Below, piece by piece: positions 1-11,215 of a DNA stretch of 64,000 nt. This stretch comes from Saprospiraceae bacterium. GTDB taxonomy: Bacteria > Bacteroidota > Bacteroidia > Chitinophagales > Saprospiraceae. The notes beneath the pieces were generated by a model, which worked only from the letters and a program-made list of their open reading frames with translations, was not told the DNA's origin and made no database searches. A program made the position numbers and the translations under genes. The stretch covers positions 97,294-161,293 of the forward strand of contig JADKGF010000015.1 in the NCBI GenBank assembly GCA_016717105.1, read 5' to 3'. Each line of letters starts with the position of its first letter. The stretch's first letter is position 1.

Positions 1-961
1 ATTCTAGGATATTCAGGCACACTTTTGCTGCATTCCTGCCTATGTCTAGACTATGTTGGTTGACAGTGCTCATGTTTGGGCTTACAAATGATGTGAATGT
101 TTCATTACTGAATCCTACCACTCCAAAATCTTTAGGAATATTGGTGCCTATACTTTTAAGGTATATGAGGGCGCCTAATGCCGAAAAATCACTCGCTGCA
201 AATAGGGCATCAGGTGCCTTTTTTAATTGCATAAATTGCTTGATTTGCTCTTGTCCATTCTCGAAGGTAAGGGTATTGGTAGAGATGATAGTTGGGTCTA
301 TTTTTACACCATATTCCTTGAGTGCTTTTTCATATCCTGCCATCCTATTTTCATAGATCATAAGGTTCATGTCACCTGCAAAGTGAGCGATGCGCTTATA
401 TCCCATATCAAGTAAGTGCTTAGTCGCTAGATAGGCACCTTTCAGATCATCGATGACTACCTTGCAATACTTAGAATCATCCATGGCCCTATCAAAAAAC
501 ACCACTGGAATCCCTACCTTATCCAATTGTTCTATGTGTTTTACATTGCTTGTCTTTATAGCCACGGATATGAGTACAGCACTTACATTTCCTTCTATCA
601 TGGTTTTGATGATTTCAGATTCATCAAGTATATTGTCATGACTCTGGGAGATAAGCACTGAATATCCAGCTGATTTGGCTATTTCTTCAATACCTGCAAT
701 ACAATTAGAAAAAAAGTCTCTATTGATCCTAGGCACTATGACACCTAAAGTCATACTAGAGCCCGACCTAAGGTTAGCAGCACTACGATTGACAGAATAA
801 TTTCTGAGCTTAGCTAAATCTCGCACTTTCTGGATCATCGCGTCACTAATGGTATGGTGCCCTCTCAGGGCCCTAGATATGGTAGATGAACTGGTATTTA
901 GCTCTGATGCCAGATCTTTAATAGTGGGGCGATTATATTTCTGATGATTATCTTGTTCCAT
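1..961 (-). CDS. LacI/PurR-family transcriptional regulator, C-terminus cut by window edge
   Basis: The minus-strand frame opens at the ATG at 959-961 and runs off the left edge (about 320 codons seen). The N-terminus reads RPTIKDLASELNTSSSTISR, the LacI helix-turn-helix, followed by a hinge and then a periplasmic-binding-protein-like domain (SMTLGVIVPRINRDFFSN, later VVFFDRAMDD and GYKRIAHFAG). Family members bind palindromic operators and release them on binding a sugar or sugar phosphate. It lies 10 bp after the stop of the beta-helix gene, so the two probably form one transcript. Palindromes CAAACGTTTG upstream of the rhamnose genes suggest it is the local repressor of the rhamnoside island; that assignment and the rhamnose-related effector are inference. 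Confidence 0.93.
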   Translation of the reverse strand, partial: MEQDNHQKYNRPTIKDLASELNTSSSTISRALRGHHTISDAMIQKVRDLAKLRNYSVNRSAANLRSGSSMTLGVIVPRINRDFFSNCIAGIEEIAKSAGYSVLISQSHDNILDESEIIKTMIEGNVSAVLISVAIKTSNVKHIEQLDKVGIPVVFFDRAMDDSKYCKVVIDDLKGAYLATKHLLDMGYKRIAHFAGDMNLMIYENRMAGYEKALKEYGVKIDPTIISTNTLTFENGQEQIKQFMQLKKAPDALFAASDFSALGALIYLKSIGTNIPKDFGVVGFSNETFTSFVSPNMSTVNQHSLDIGRNAAKVCLNILE

Positions 962-971
962 CTTGGATATG

Positions 972-3696
972 TTAATAGATTATGGTTGTTAATGTTCCTA
1001 TGAGTTTGTCGCTCATGATTGCTATATGGTGCAATCCAGTTTTAAAATTACTATTAGAAAGATCAATACGGCTACTAGAAGATTTTATCCACTTCTTGTC
1101 TAATAATTTTCCTTGATTATCATAAATGTAAATACTCAAGTCTTTGTGGTGAAAGGCTTCCCCTATTTCCAATGTTACATGGTCACTAGATGCAGGATTT
1201 GGTATTATTTTCAAATGTTTAGAAATACTATTTTCAAAATCCGTTGCGGAGGTACTATTCAGCACCAATGTAAGTATTGGGACCTGATTTTTTTCAAGAT
1301 TGTCAGCGGAATATATTGAATAGTATGCGCGCGCACCTGTGATGAGTTTATCCATATTGATCCTTAAGAATATATAATCTCCTGCTTGTGCTCCGTTTTT
1401 GATTTGATTGTTTATAAAATGTACCAAATTGTTTGTTGAACTTGTATCTAATATATGATTCTGGCCGATGGCGGACTCTTTATGTAAAAAGCGCTTTGCA
1501 ATTAATAAAATGTCATTTGGATTCATTCCCTCAAAATAATCTGCTGATAGTACATCATTTTTTGATCGGCTAGCAAGTCCATACAGGTCGATAGCTTCAG
1601 CCTCTATATTTTTAATTTCATCCAAATACACATTTAAATCAGCACCAACTACCTCATAATTTGCAGGAATATAAGGCAATTTAAATGGTAGTACCGCACA
1701 TTGTGAATAATTGGTCGTAATGTTACCTATCCTCAGATAGGGACTATATGCCCATAAAAGTGATTTGCGTGAGTTAATCTCCTGGTCATGTACATCAGCT
1801 GATAATATTAGTTTGTTTTCGTTGGTCTCATCAAAAGCTAAAGTAGTCACATTATATACATGTAGAGGCATAGAGACATTACTGCTCCGATCATAAGCAT
1901 ATAAGGTGATGTCATAAGCTTGGTCAGGCGCTAGATTGCCGATGGTCACAATTGTGTCTTGGGTAAAGATAGATCGTCCATCACATACTATTCTATAGTA
2001 CAGCCCCTGCTGGTCATCCGTAAAAGATTGAAATTTTACTTTAAGATAATTTATGCCTTTTTCTACTACTTCGAGCGTATTCATTCCTATAGGAGGCTGT
2101 CCATCATATATCGTATCAATAAGTTGAATGCAGCCTATATCTATATTGCCATCTTTGTTCAGTCTATGATATAGATCGATGGATGCAGCGTCTTCCAGAT
2201 TTCCGCCATCAATACCAGTAGATCCCTGCGAAAGTGCAAAATCCCACTTAGCATAGTTGACAAATAATGTCCCACTATTATATGCTGTAATATTTGATCT
2301 ATACGTCCCAGGCTCTGTATTATCTGTTTGGTAGGTGTACATGATATTGTTTTGTACTAGATTACCTGTGCTGAGATCGCCGCCGACATTGACTTTCCTA
2401 GGATTCACTAAGATCCAAGGTGTGTGGGTAGCATTGTATTTTCTGAAAGGGTTTTTTATCACTGAATTGTTGGTGATCTTACAATTTTTGGCTCCATACA
2501 TCGCTATGCCATGGGCATGATGGATGACGACTAGATTACTTTCTACGATCCAATCCTCTGCGAACCCGTCAAATATAGCGATGCCTTGAGTGATTTCTGA
2601 AGGCAGCCGAAGATTTGGGTTGGCAATGTCACACATTTGGTTGCCTCTGATCGTAACATTGCGTATAGGTAGGCTGAATGTCCATGATTGGAATAAATCA
2701 TCATGCTGCGGCCTGGTAGGGTGATCGTAATCAAAAACAGTGGCATTTTTTACTTGATTGTACTCTATAAGCAGATCACTGGAGATACCTCGAATCGCAT
2801 CGGCACCAAATCCATCTATTATATTGTATGAAAATAATTGATTCGGTGACTTAAGCTCGACGGTAAACCACGTATTTTTCAATAGATTGCCTGTAAAGAT
2901 GCATTGTGTTCCTGATGAAACGATCCCATTTCCTGAGCTAGCGTACCATTCTTCATTTGTAGCCCATCTCGCTTGATCTTCGAACGAATATATATAACAA
3001 TTAGATACCTCGATGTCTGATGAGCCACCATATACCAAGACCAAGGGTAGATTGTTCAATTCATTATTGGATTGTGGGGATATTTTGAGTCCTGATACGA
3101 CCCAGTTATTAGTAAAAGAAAAGGTAATACTTTTTGCTATTGGTTCTTGATATATTTCAGGCAAAACATGCACTTTGGCACCGTTCTGACCCCAAAAATT
3201 GAGGACACCATGATACCCAGACCTAAGAAAAACAAAGCTACCACTCTCTATCAAAACTTCTGATCGGGTTAGCACATTTCCCAATGTGCGCCATGGGGCT
3301 TCTTTAGTACCTGGGTTATTGTCTTTGCCTTGTGCAGGATCTATATAATATTTTTTAGCGATAGTAGGGATTGCGGACACTTTGATGGTAAAATATTGAG
3401 TGTTGGAGTAACCACCGCTGCTTGTATTGAGATAAATCTTATATGTGCCAATATCTGTATCAGTCGGATCCAAAATGATACTACCGGATCCATTTTTTTC
3501 GTATTCTAACTTGGCAAAATCAGGGAGATTAAGACATTCAGCTGCAAAAGTATCTAAATATCTAAGTGTGGAAAAATAAATAGTAGTACGTGATCCTGCA
3601 AAAACTTCCTGATTTTGATTTTTGAAATAGTGAGATCATTCCCATAAACGGAAATATTTAAGATCCAAAGTATCAAAAAAGTATTATTCTAACCAT
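972..3696 (-). CDS. Secreted right-handed beta-helix protein with FN3 and T9SS sorting domain (two A-run frameshifts near 5' end)
   Basis: The long frame covers 972-3635 but contains no ATG upstream of the fold. Adding one A to the A6 run at 3675-3680 (plus-strand) and one to the five-base run at 3619-3623 joins it to an ATG at 3696 and a signal peptide starting MVRIILFLILWILNISVYG. Domains in order: an Ig/cadherin-like segment ending near TDIGTYKIYLN; a DUF1565-like helix opening YYIDPAQGKDNNPGT; about 400 residues of parallel beta-helix; a fibronectin-III-like domain (about 460-555 of the long frame); a region of unknown fold; and a T9SS type A sorting domain (IIPNPASSDHVTLEI). Such helices are typical of polysaccharide lyases and glycan-binding proteins, but I see no signature that fixes a family. 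It probably acts at the cell surface on a rhamnose-containing glycan. The regulator gene follows after 10 bp. Confidence 0.8.
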
Positions 3697-3784
3697 CTTC
3701 TCAAGCGCTATTTTCGCATTGATTTATCAGGAATGATTTTTAATTATTGCGTCAAAATAATTATAAATTATGCCAAATTCAATA

Positions 3785-3804
3785 CAAAATTAAACAAAGG
3801 TTTG
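3785..3804 (-). promoter_or_regulatory. LacI-type operator next to minus-strand -7 element
   Basis: The near-palindrome CAAAGGTTTG occupies 3795-3804. Two bases away, the minus strand carries TAATTTTG (plus 3785-3792), matching the Bacteroidota -7 consensus TAnnTTTG and pointing to the gene starting at 3696. The order and the two-base gap are the same as at 23642-23661, which supports a real operator/promoter pair for the beta-helix and LacI-type regulator transcript, that is, autoregulation. Confidence 0.65.
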
Positions 3805-4062
3805 CATAAAATGAAATTTAATTGAAAATACTCTCAAAAAAATATCTTCAAAGTTATATTATTTGTATTTTTTACTTGAATTTGTTTTCGTAATAATTGG
3901 TATATAAGTTATAAAATCATTTATATATGTATATAATTATATTATATGTGATTTTTTTTAATAAATTATATTTTTTTTAAATCTTTCAGAAAATAACATT
4001 GATAAATCATATATTATTTGTGTATTATCTGTTTTAAGCTATATTTTTTATAAAAATTTAAA

Positions 4063-4099
4063 CAAACGTTTGCGTAATAATAAATTAATTCTACCTTTG
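4063..4099 (+). promoter_or_regulatory. LacI-type operator overlapping promoter of receptor operon
   Basis: The perfect 10-bp palindrome CAAACGTTTG lies at 4063-4072. Its right half supplies a TTTG at 4069-4072 that can serve as the -33 element; 19 bp further is TACCTTTG at 4092-4099, a match to the TAnnTTTG -7 element. The receptor ATG is at 4128. A repressor bound here would block polymerase directly. Confidence 0.72.
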
Positions 4100-4127
4100 T
4101 TGAATAGAATAATATAATTATATTAAG

Positions 4128-6994
4128 ATGCGATTTTTACCTATAATAATTACCTTAGTTTTTTTAACAAACATATCATTTATTGGTGCACAAAAGACAG
4201 CGACAATAAGGGGTGCGATAACCGAAATGGGAAATGGAAATCCGCTAATAGGTGCAACAATTTATATAGTAGAGTTACAGAAAGGTGAAGTGACAGATTT
4301 TAATGGGGATTATACATTGAATCAAATAAAGTCTGGCACATATACCTTGATCACATCTTATATAGGTTATAATACTGACACATCTACACTAGTTATCAAT
4401 AATAATTTAGAAGTGATTCACAATGTAAATTTGACTGTGGAAGGTCTAACTTTAGAAACAGTCACGGTGACAGCTCAAGCTGAAGGGCAAATGGCTGCAA
4501 TCAACAGACAGATCTCCAATGATAATATAGTCAACGTGGTTTCTGCCAAGCGAATTCAAGAAGTTCCGGATGCAAATGCAGCTGAAACATTAGGTAGGCT
4601 TTCTGGCGTATCTTTGGTCAGGTCTGGCGGAGAAGGTAGTAAGGTATCTATAAGAGGTATGGCTCCATCTTTCAATAAAGTGCAAGTCGAAGGCATGAGA
4701 ATGGCATCAACAGGTGAAGGTGATAGGAGTACAGATCTTAGTATGATATCACCCTATATGTTAGAAGGTATTGAATTAACCAAAGCAGCTATGGCCGAAA
4801 ACGAAGCCGATGCTATTGGTGGCAGTGTAAACTTTATTTTAAGAGAAGCACCGGAAAAACCGACCTTCGATTTGCTTATGCAATCAGGTTATGCATCTTA
4901 TAAGCAACGATTCAATAATCAAAAAGTGGTATTAGGAGGAAGTAAACGGCTGTTTAGTAATAAATTGGGAATATTTGCCCAAGTGGACTTGGACCAAAGA
5001 GACAGAAGTGCAAACGAGATTAATGTAAATTATATCAATAGAACAAATTTGTTGGATAATTTCCCGATTTCGACAGGATCCATGTCTCTAAGGGATATTG
5101 ACAGGACCGTCAAAAAAGGTGGCGCGACTATAGTTTTGGATTATAAATTAAAGGGAGGAAGTATTAAGTTTTCCAATTTCGGAAGTATCATCAAGAAAAA
5201 GGAAAACATTCAGTACGAGCTATTCAATCCCTTTTTTAATACACATTCTTATGGCTATAATCAGCGAAATCCCAACCTAAATATTTATAACAGTGCCTTA
5301 AAAATGGATAAAAAGTTGGAGTATTGTTGCTAGAAGGTGGAGTTGCATTAACTCATTCTGAAAACAATTCACCTGACGACAAAGATTTTTATGCTACAGA
5401 ATCCAATGCTTTCGAGCAAAAGGCACGTTGCAAATAATCCTGATACATTATTATACTATGCAAGAAATAATTTAGCAAAGGCGGTTGTTCAGCAAGTTTC
5501 TAAGTCATTATCTTATACTAAGGAACAAGAAATTAGCACTTTTTTAAACATGACACTTCCTGTTACAATTTCAAAGGGTATCAACTTAAAACTAAAATTT
5601 GGAGGCAAGTATAAGGAGTTAACCAAAGATTATAACATTGATTACAATAAAATACCAGTTGCGCAGTCAGGTCACGGATCTACCTTCGTTAAAAAATCAG
5701 TAGATGAATTATCATTTTTGGGATCATTAGAAGCTGATGCTACTACATTGCCATATGAGTTATTTGTTACAGATAATAGACCCGAAAGGTTCTCTAATGG
5801 AAAGTTTGGTTTACAAAGGTCACCATCTAATAACAATATTAATGCTTTTTGGAGTTTAGCAGATAATTATTATTTCTATGATTATGTACCTTCCACCAAA
5901 GATGATTACAAGGGAAAGGAAAAATATACAGCATTTTATATCCAACCGACATTTAATTTTGGAGAAAAATTGACTATTATTCCTGGATTACGCTATGAGC
6001 AGGTAGAAACGTTTTATTTGGGCAATAGAGGAAATAATACACTGCAAAACTGGGATGCAGGCTATATACATAGAGATACGACTGTTTTCAATAAAAATAG
6101 TTTTATATTGCCTATGTTACATCTCCGGTATAAGATGAATAGTTGGTCTGATGTGCGATTAGCTTATACACATACACTATCCAGGCCTGATTTTAGTCTC
6201 ATTATCCCCAAATGGGACATTGGCCTCAATTCGGTCTCTTGGAATAATCCATTCCTTCTACCATCATTGTCAAAAAATATTGACAGTTATTTTTCAATTT
6301 ATACAAACAAGATCGGTTTATTGACGTTTGGCGGTTTTATAAAATATTGAAAACCTTATATATAATAGCGCCAATACCGTCATCACTCAGGAAGACGTAA
6401 CTACACATGGATTTCCAGCCAATCTCATAGGTGTTACCATCAATAAGACAGTCAACAATACAAGTCCTGCTAATCTTTACGGATTTGAAATTGAATGGCA
6501 GACTAGATTTTGGTACTTGAATAATTTTCTGAATAAGTTCATTTTGACAATAAATTATACACAGACATTTTCTGATGTTTCCTACGACAGGACCGTGCTA
6601 AAGCAAGAGTTTTTGCAGGTACCACCGTATGTGACCCTTGTCGAAGAAGTTTCTCCTTATAATGAAAGGTTGCTATTCCAACCCAAAAATATTTTTAATT
6701 TTACACTTGGGTTTGAAGACAAAGGCTGGTCATCAAGATTGTCATTTTTATTTCAAAACAATATCTTTTCTACGCCCAATTTTTTTGAGACACTCGAGTG
6801 CTACTGATAAATATTATAGGCTTGACTTCAATCTAAGGAAAAATTTACCTTGGGATGGATTTGAGCTATTGGCCAATGTCAATAATATCAATGCAGCAGC
6901 GGAGAAGGATAAATTAATTTCTAACAATGCGCTTATAAAACAGCAATTTTATGGAGTTACATATGACTTGGGTATAAGATATAGAATAAAATAA
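4128..6994 (+). CDS. TonB-dependent receptor (carbohydrate-type), interrupted by about four frameshifts
   Basis: The signal peptide (MRFLPIIITLVFLTNISFIGAQ) is followed by a carboxypeptidase-regulatory-like domain (residues about 25-110), then a plug with NIVNVVSAKRIQEVPDANAA and VSIRGMAPSFNKVQVEG, and a 22-strand-type barrel ending VTYDLGIRYRIK. The plug resembles the Xanthomonas/Caulobacter receptor subfamily (TIGR01782-like) rather than a classical SusC. The coding frame switches near 5315 (A5 run), 5410 (A4), 6340 and 6785 (T run), with clear peptide continuity in the new frame each time. It would import a glycan fragment across the outer membrane using TonB. No SusD gene follows; the partner at 7015 is a beta-helix protein. 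A paralogue lies at 23713. Confidence 0.88.
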
Positions 6995-7014
6995 CTTTTT
7001 AATCATCTAAAATC

Positions 7015-8660
7015 ATGAATATGAAACAGGTTTTTACACTTATGTTTGGGTTTTTATTATTGTTTACAAATAATATATTTTCACAAGCCATAGACACAGT
7101 CGAAGTGCCAACTGTTGTAGATGGTTCGCCATTCGGTGCTATCAATAAATTTATTATGGGTGATACCACGGCCAGTGGGGATCGAGCAAATCCTAATAGG
7201 TATTATAGGTTAAAAAACGACGCTATATATTTTCTCGATGGTATATTGTTTGCTGATTTTGACCTTAGACTAATAGGCGAAGAGTTTGTAGCGGGCAAAA
7301 AACCACCAATTGTAGCATCGACAGCAGGATCTGATGGAACAATCCAATTGATTCAATTTAAGTTATTCGGTAATGCATATATAAAAAATATCATCTGTCA
7401 AATGACACCACCTTCAGGTATAGGAGAATCAAATGCAGCTTTCTTTTGTCAGGACAAGGCAAATCTTATGAATTTGATAATGTTTATATCGAATGGGGCC
7501 TATGGACAGGCATGGTAACAGAAGTACCTGTCAAAAAAATAACTGTTCGAAATTGTTATTTTAGAAACCCACAACACAAAACAGATATTTGGAATGGTAG
7601 AGGAATTGGGTTTTACCAGCAAAATCCAGCGGATTCTGTCATTATTCAGAATAATACATTTTTTAATATGAATTCATTTGCTTTTTTTGCTGATGTGAGT
7701 TCTATACCACCACGATACCTGCTTTTTGACCATAATACTATTGTCAATTCGATGAAATTTCCTATTCATTCGTTTTGGTTGCCGAATGCCACAGTAACTA
7801 ATAATATCTTTTATAATGCACATAGCTATGGAGAAAATGATCAAGATAAAGTCGGTCAAGATCCGCAGCGTTTATTATATGGAATAATTAATATTGATAA
7901 AATTCCAAATGCGCTTAAGACATATTATAGTATCAAGGAAGAAAATAGAATATATAAAGTATCAAATAACGCCTTCTTTTATAGTGATGAAATAAAAAAT
8001 TATTGGACATCCTTTTCATTGGCCGAAAATCCGTTTATGAATGGTCGAAACGAAGGATTCTTTAGCGATAATACAAGTTACCCATCATTGTCTATTGAAA
8101 ATACAATCAAAGAAGATCCAATTTTTATAGATAAAGGGAATGCCGTTCCTGCTATGGTGCAATGGATGACCAATCGACGAAATTTAGTCGGCAATGATTA
8201 TTGGGGCTGGGATCCGGATAATAGCAAGTTTCAAGTCCAATGGCCATTCCCAGAAAACTTGGCTTATGCGAATAATGGTATGAAAACAGCAGCATCAGGT
8301 GGCTTTCCGCTCGGAGATCTCAACTGGTGGAAGGATCAAAAAACAGCTTGGGAGTCATGGTACGCTACTTCAACTAGTGATCAAAGAGATCAAAATATTT
8401 CTGATATAACATTAATGCCAAATCCTACCAACGATAAGGTAGTTATTTCCCTTGAGATGACTTCATCTGCAAAAGTAAATATTAGTATTTTTGACATTTC
8501 ATTGCGTCAATTTGGCTCCATCCATACATCTCAGTTAGCTATTGGCCACCACAAGCTTGAACTCGATCTTCCAGCCTTAGGTATTACAAATCAAGGAATG
8601 TATTATGTGACTTTAATGTCAGGTAATCAAGTGATTACAAGAAAGTTAGTTAAGTTGTAA
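7015..8660 (+). CDS. Secreted beta-helix protein with T9SS sorting domain, receptor partner (one frameshift)
   Basis: It begins with a signal peptide (MNMKQVFTLMFGFLLLFTNNIFSQA). A region with ANPNRYYRLKNDAIYFLDG leads into repeated short strands typical of a parallel beta-helix (ITVRNCYFRNP, VIIQNNTFFNM, LLFDHNTIVNS, ATVTNNIFYNA). The C-terminus is a T9SS type A domain (LMPNPTNDKVVISLEM, ending ITRKLVKL). The frame changes near 7460, where DKGKSYEFDNVYIEWG is restored by one added G. It starts 20 bp after the receptor and is homologous along its length to the intact 554-residue protein at 26674, which also follows a receptor. A surface glycan-binding role in place of SusD, or a lyase role, is inferred; no catalytic residues are recognised. 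Confidence 0.82.
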
Positions 8661-8677
8661 ATATTTCTTAGTGTAAC

Positions 8678-8718
8678 ATAGGGAGGAATGTTTAATTAAA
8701 TAAATCTCCCTATTTTTC
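8678..8718 (+). terminator. Rho-independent terminator between receptor pair and catabolic genes
   Basis: ATAGGGAG (8678-8685) pairs perfectly with CTCCCTAT (8706-8713) and is followed by TTTTTC. It lies 18 bp after the beta-helix stop and 22 bp before the rhamnosidase ATG, so the catabolic genes probably depend on read-through or their own start. Confidence 0.8.
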
Positions 8719-8739
8719 ATTTAAAATCGGGTATGAATC

Positions 8740-11166
8740 ATGAATAGATTTGGATTCTTTGTTTTGTTTTTTGTAATGACCATTTACAATATTTTAGCAC
8801 AGGAATCTGGCGCAATGGTCAATGTACAAGGAAAAGATATTCAATCATTAAAGCATACTTGGGCTGCTAACTGGATCACACATCCTACGGGTACTACACA
8901 GGATTTTGGAGTTTATTTGTTTCGTAATAGTTTTAATGTTAGAGCCATACCCGATAGTTTTTTGATTTATGTTTCTGCCGACAATAGATTTACCTTAAGC
9001 ATTAATGGCAATATGATTCTTGATGGTCCTGCTCGAGGAGATTTAAATCATTGGCCTTATGAAACTATAGATATTGCACCTTTTTTACAAATAGGTCAGA
9101 ATGTGATTGCTGCAAAAGTTGTAAATTTTGGAGTGTATCGCCACGCATCACAACACACTTTTCAAACAGCATTTATATTGCAAGGTGCATCTACACGCGA
9201 TATAAATTTGGATACAAATCCACATAGTGCATGGAAAGTGTATCACGACAAAGCCTATCATTACACACCTTTCGTTTCGGACTCTGTTGGTGGATATTAT
9301 GCGGCTGGACCAGGAGATATTTTTTATGGCAATCTGCATCCTTGGGATTGGGACGATAATAATTTTGTGCCAGATGATAATTGGAAAAAGCCTATTGCAG
9401 CGATGGTAGAGTTTGCAGTAGGGCGCGGTTTTTTGTATGGTAGTACTTGGTTTTTAGTGCCGCGTACTATACCCAGATTAACAGCAAAAATAGAACGGAT
9501 ATCCAGTGTAGTGCGTCAAGAGGGAATCGAAATGGAAGAGAAAGTGTTTTATAATAGTGCGTCAGGCATTGTAATCCCAGCACATACTAAAGCGACAGTC
9601 TTATTGGACAATAAGCAACACAGCATAGGATTTCCCACTTTGTATTATGGTGGCGGCAAAGATGCCAAGATAAAAATAACATACGCTGAGGCGTTATTTT
9701 ATAAGAATTCAACGACATTTTCGGCACATGGTGGTTATCGCAAAGGACATAGAAATTCAGATTGGAAATCAAAAGAAATCAGAGGGTATTATGATATTAT
9801 TTATCCAGATGGCGGAGAAAAAAGAATATATAGACCATTGGCTATGAGGACTTATAGATTTATCCAATTTGATATAGAAACCAAGGCAGAAGCCTTAAAA
9901 TTGGATGATTTTTATGGAGTCTTTACAGCATACCCATTCGAAAAAACAACTACTTTTGATTGTGATAACCAGGACTTAGTTCAAATAAATAATGTGGCGT
10001 GGAAAACCTTGCAAAACTCATCCACTGACAATTTTATAGATCCTTATTACGAACAACTACAGTATATAGGCGACAGCCGAATAGCTTTAGTATCTATTTT
10101 TAATACCAATGATGATGCCTTGATGCGAAATGCCATCAAACAGTTTGATGATTCGAGACTGAACCTGGGACTGACTTGTAGCAGATACCCTTCTTATATA
10201 GTACAGATCATTCCTACCTACTCTTTACTATGGATAGGGATGCTTAATGATTATTATATGTACCGTGATGATCCTGCATTTGTTAAGCAATTTATGCCAG
10301 GCATACTAAGCATTTTGGCATATTTCCAATCACATATAGACGAAACAGGAATGTTGGGCAATCTCGAATGGTGGAATTTTACAGACTGGGCTAAGGGATT
10401 TGAGAATGGCATTCCTCCAGGTGCTGATGATGGACATTCTGCCAATGTGACTTTACAATATGTTTGGGCTATCCAAAATGCCATTCCTATGCTGAAGGAA
10501 TTTGGGTATTTGGATGAGGCATTAAAATATGAAAGCTACGCTACCGTTATACAATCAGCTGTATTAAAACAATGCTACGACAGCGGAAAAAAATTGATTG
10601 CCGAACGTATGGAAAAAGATGTGTTTTCTCAACACACCAATATATTTACCATATTGACTAACACACTGCAAAATCATAAAGAAATTGTAACCAATATATT
10701 ACAAGATACTTCTTTGATCCAAAGCACGGTATATTTTAAGTTTTACTTGACTCGTGCCTTACAAAAAGCTGGAATGGGCACAAAGTACTTAGACTTGTTG
10801 AGCCCGTGGAAAAACATGATCGATCTTGGTATGACTACATTTGGCGAAACTGATGTTGAGCCTAGGTCTGATTGTCATGGTTGGAGTGCATCACCGGCGT
10901 TTGATGTAGTGCATACTATTACTGGCATCCAATCCTTAGCCCCAGGATTCCACAAGATACTTATTGAGCCGAATTTCGGACCTTTAAAATATATCAAAAC
11001 AACATTTATCCACCCTTCAGGTTATGCTATCGTGGTAGATCTAAAAAAATCTGACAATGGCGATTTACATGGTACTATTTTAAACCCTGGAGGGCTTGAC
11101 ATTACATATAAACACAATAATATTTCTATAAAATTATCAAAAAATGAAAACAGGATTGGTATTTAG
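8740..11166 (+). CDS. Alpha-L-rhamnosidase, GH78 family
   Basis: This intact 808-residue protein has a signal peptide (cleavage near LAQ, residue 21), an N-terminal beta-sandwich with WAANWITHP and FTLSINGNMILDGPARGD, then the (alpha/alpha)6 catalytic barrel. The segment DPYYEQLQYIGDSR (Glu438) corresponds to the GH78 general-acid region, and FGETDVEPRSDCHGWSASP (Glu703) to the general base; both were assigned by motif position. GH78 enzymes remove terminal alpha-L-rhamnose by inversion. There is no T9SS domain, so it is probably periplasmic and acts on imported oligosaccharides. It is the first gene after the terminator and leads the rhamnose catabolic run. Confidence 0.93.
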   Translation: MNRFGFFVLFFVMTIYNILAQESGAMVNVQGKDIQSLKHTWAANWITHPTGTTQDFGVYLFRNSFNVRAIPDSFLIYVSADNRFTLSINGNMILDGPARGDLNHWPYETIDIAPFLQIGQNVIAAKVVNFGVYRHASQHTFQTAFILQGASTRDINLDTNPHSAWKVYHDKAYHYTPFVSDSVGGYYAAGPGDIFYGNLHPWDWDDNNFVPDDNWKKPIAAMVEFAVGRGFLYGSTWFLVPRTIPRLTAKIERISSVVRQEGIEMEEKVFYNSASGIVIPAHTKATVLLDNKQHSIGFPTLYYGGGKDAKIKITYAEALFYKNSTTFSAHGGYRKGHRNSDWKSKEIRGYYDIIYPDGGEKRIYRPLAMRTYRFIQFDIETKAEALKLDDFYGVFTAYPFEKTTTFDCDNQDLVQINNVAWKTLQNSSTDNFIDPYYEQLQYIGDSRIALVSIFNTNDDALMRNAIKQFDDSRLNLGLTCSRYPSYIVQIIPTYSLLWIGMLNDYYMYRDDPAFVKQFMPGILSILAYFQSHIDETGMLGNLEWWNFTDWAKGFENGIPPGADDGHSANVTLQYVWAIQNAIPMLKEFGYLDEALKYESYATVIQSAVLKQCYDSGKKLIAERMEKDVFSQHTNIFTILTNTLQNHKEIVTNILQDTSLIQSTVYFKFYLTRALQKAGMGTKYLDLLSPWKNMIDLGMTTFGETDVEPRSDCHGWSASPAFDVVHTITGIQSLAPGFHKILIEPNFGPLKYIKTTFIHPSGYAIVVDLKKSDNGDLHGTILNPGGLDITYKHNNISIKLSKNENRIGI

Positions 11167-11215
11167 CTGATGTGCCAAATATCAAATGAATTGCTTCAAA
11201 TAAAAAGCGGTAATG

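Larger units (their letters stand above)
3697..4127. other. AT-rich divergent control region
   Basis: This 431-bp stretch separates the minus-strand beta-helix gene from the plus-strand TonB-dependent receptor. It contains no plausible gene. It holds one LacI-type palindrome beside each divergent promoter (separate entries); the rest is AT-rich spacer in which I see nothing further. Confidence 0.8.

Noticed and set aside
972..3635. Beta-helix gene considered 5'-truncated
   Set aside because: Two one-base additions in A runs restore an ATG and a full signal peptide, so truncation is unlikely.
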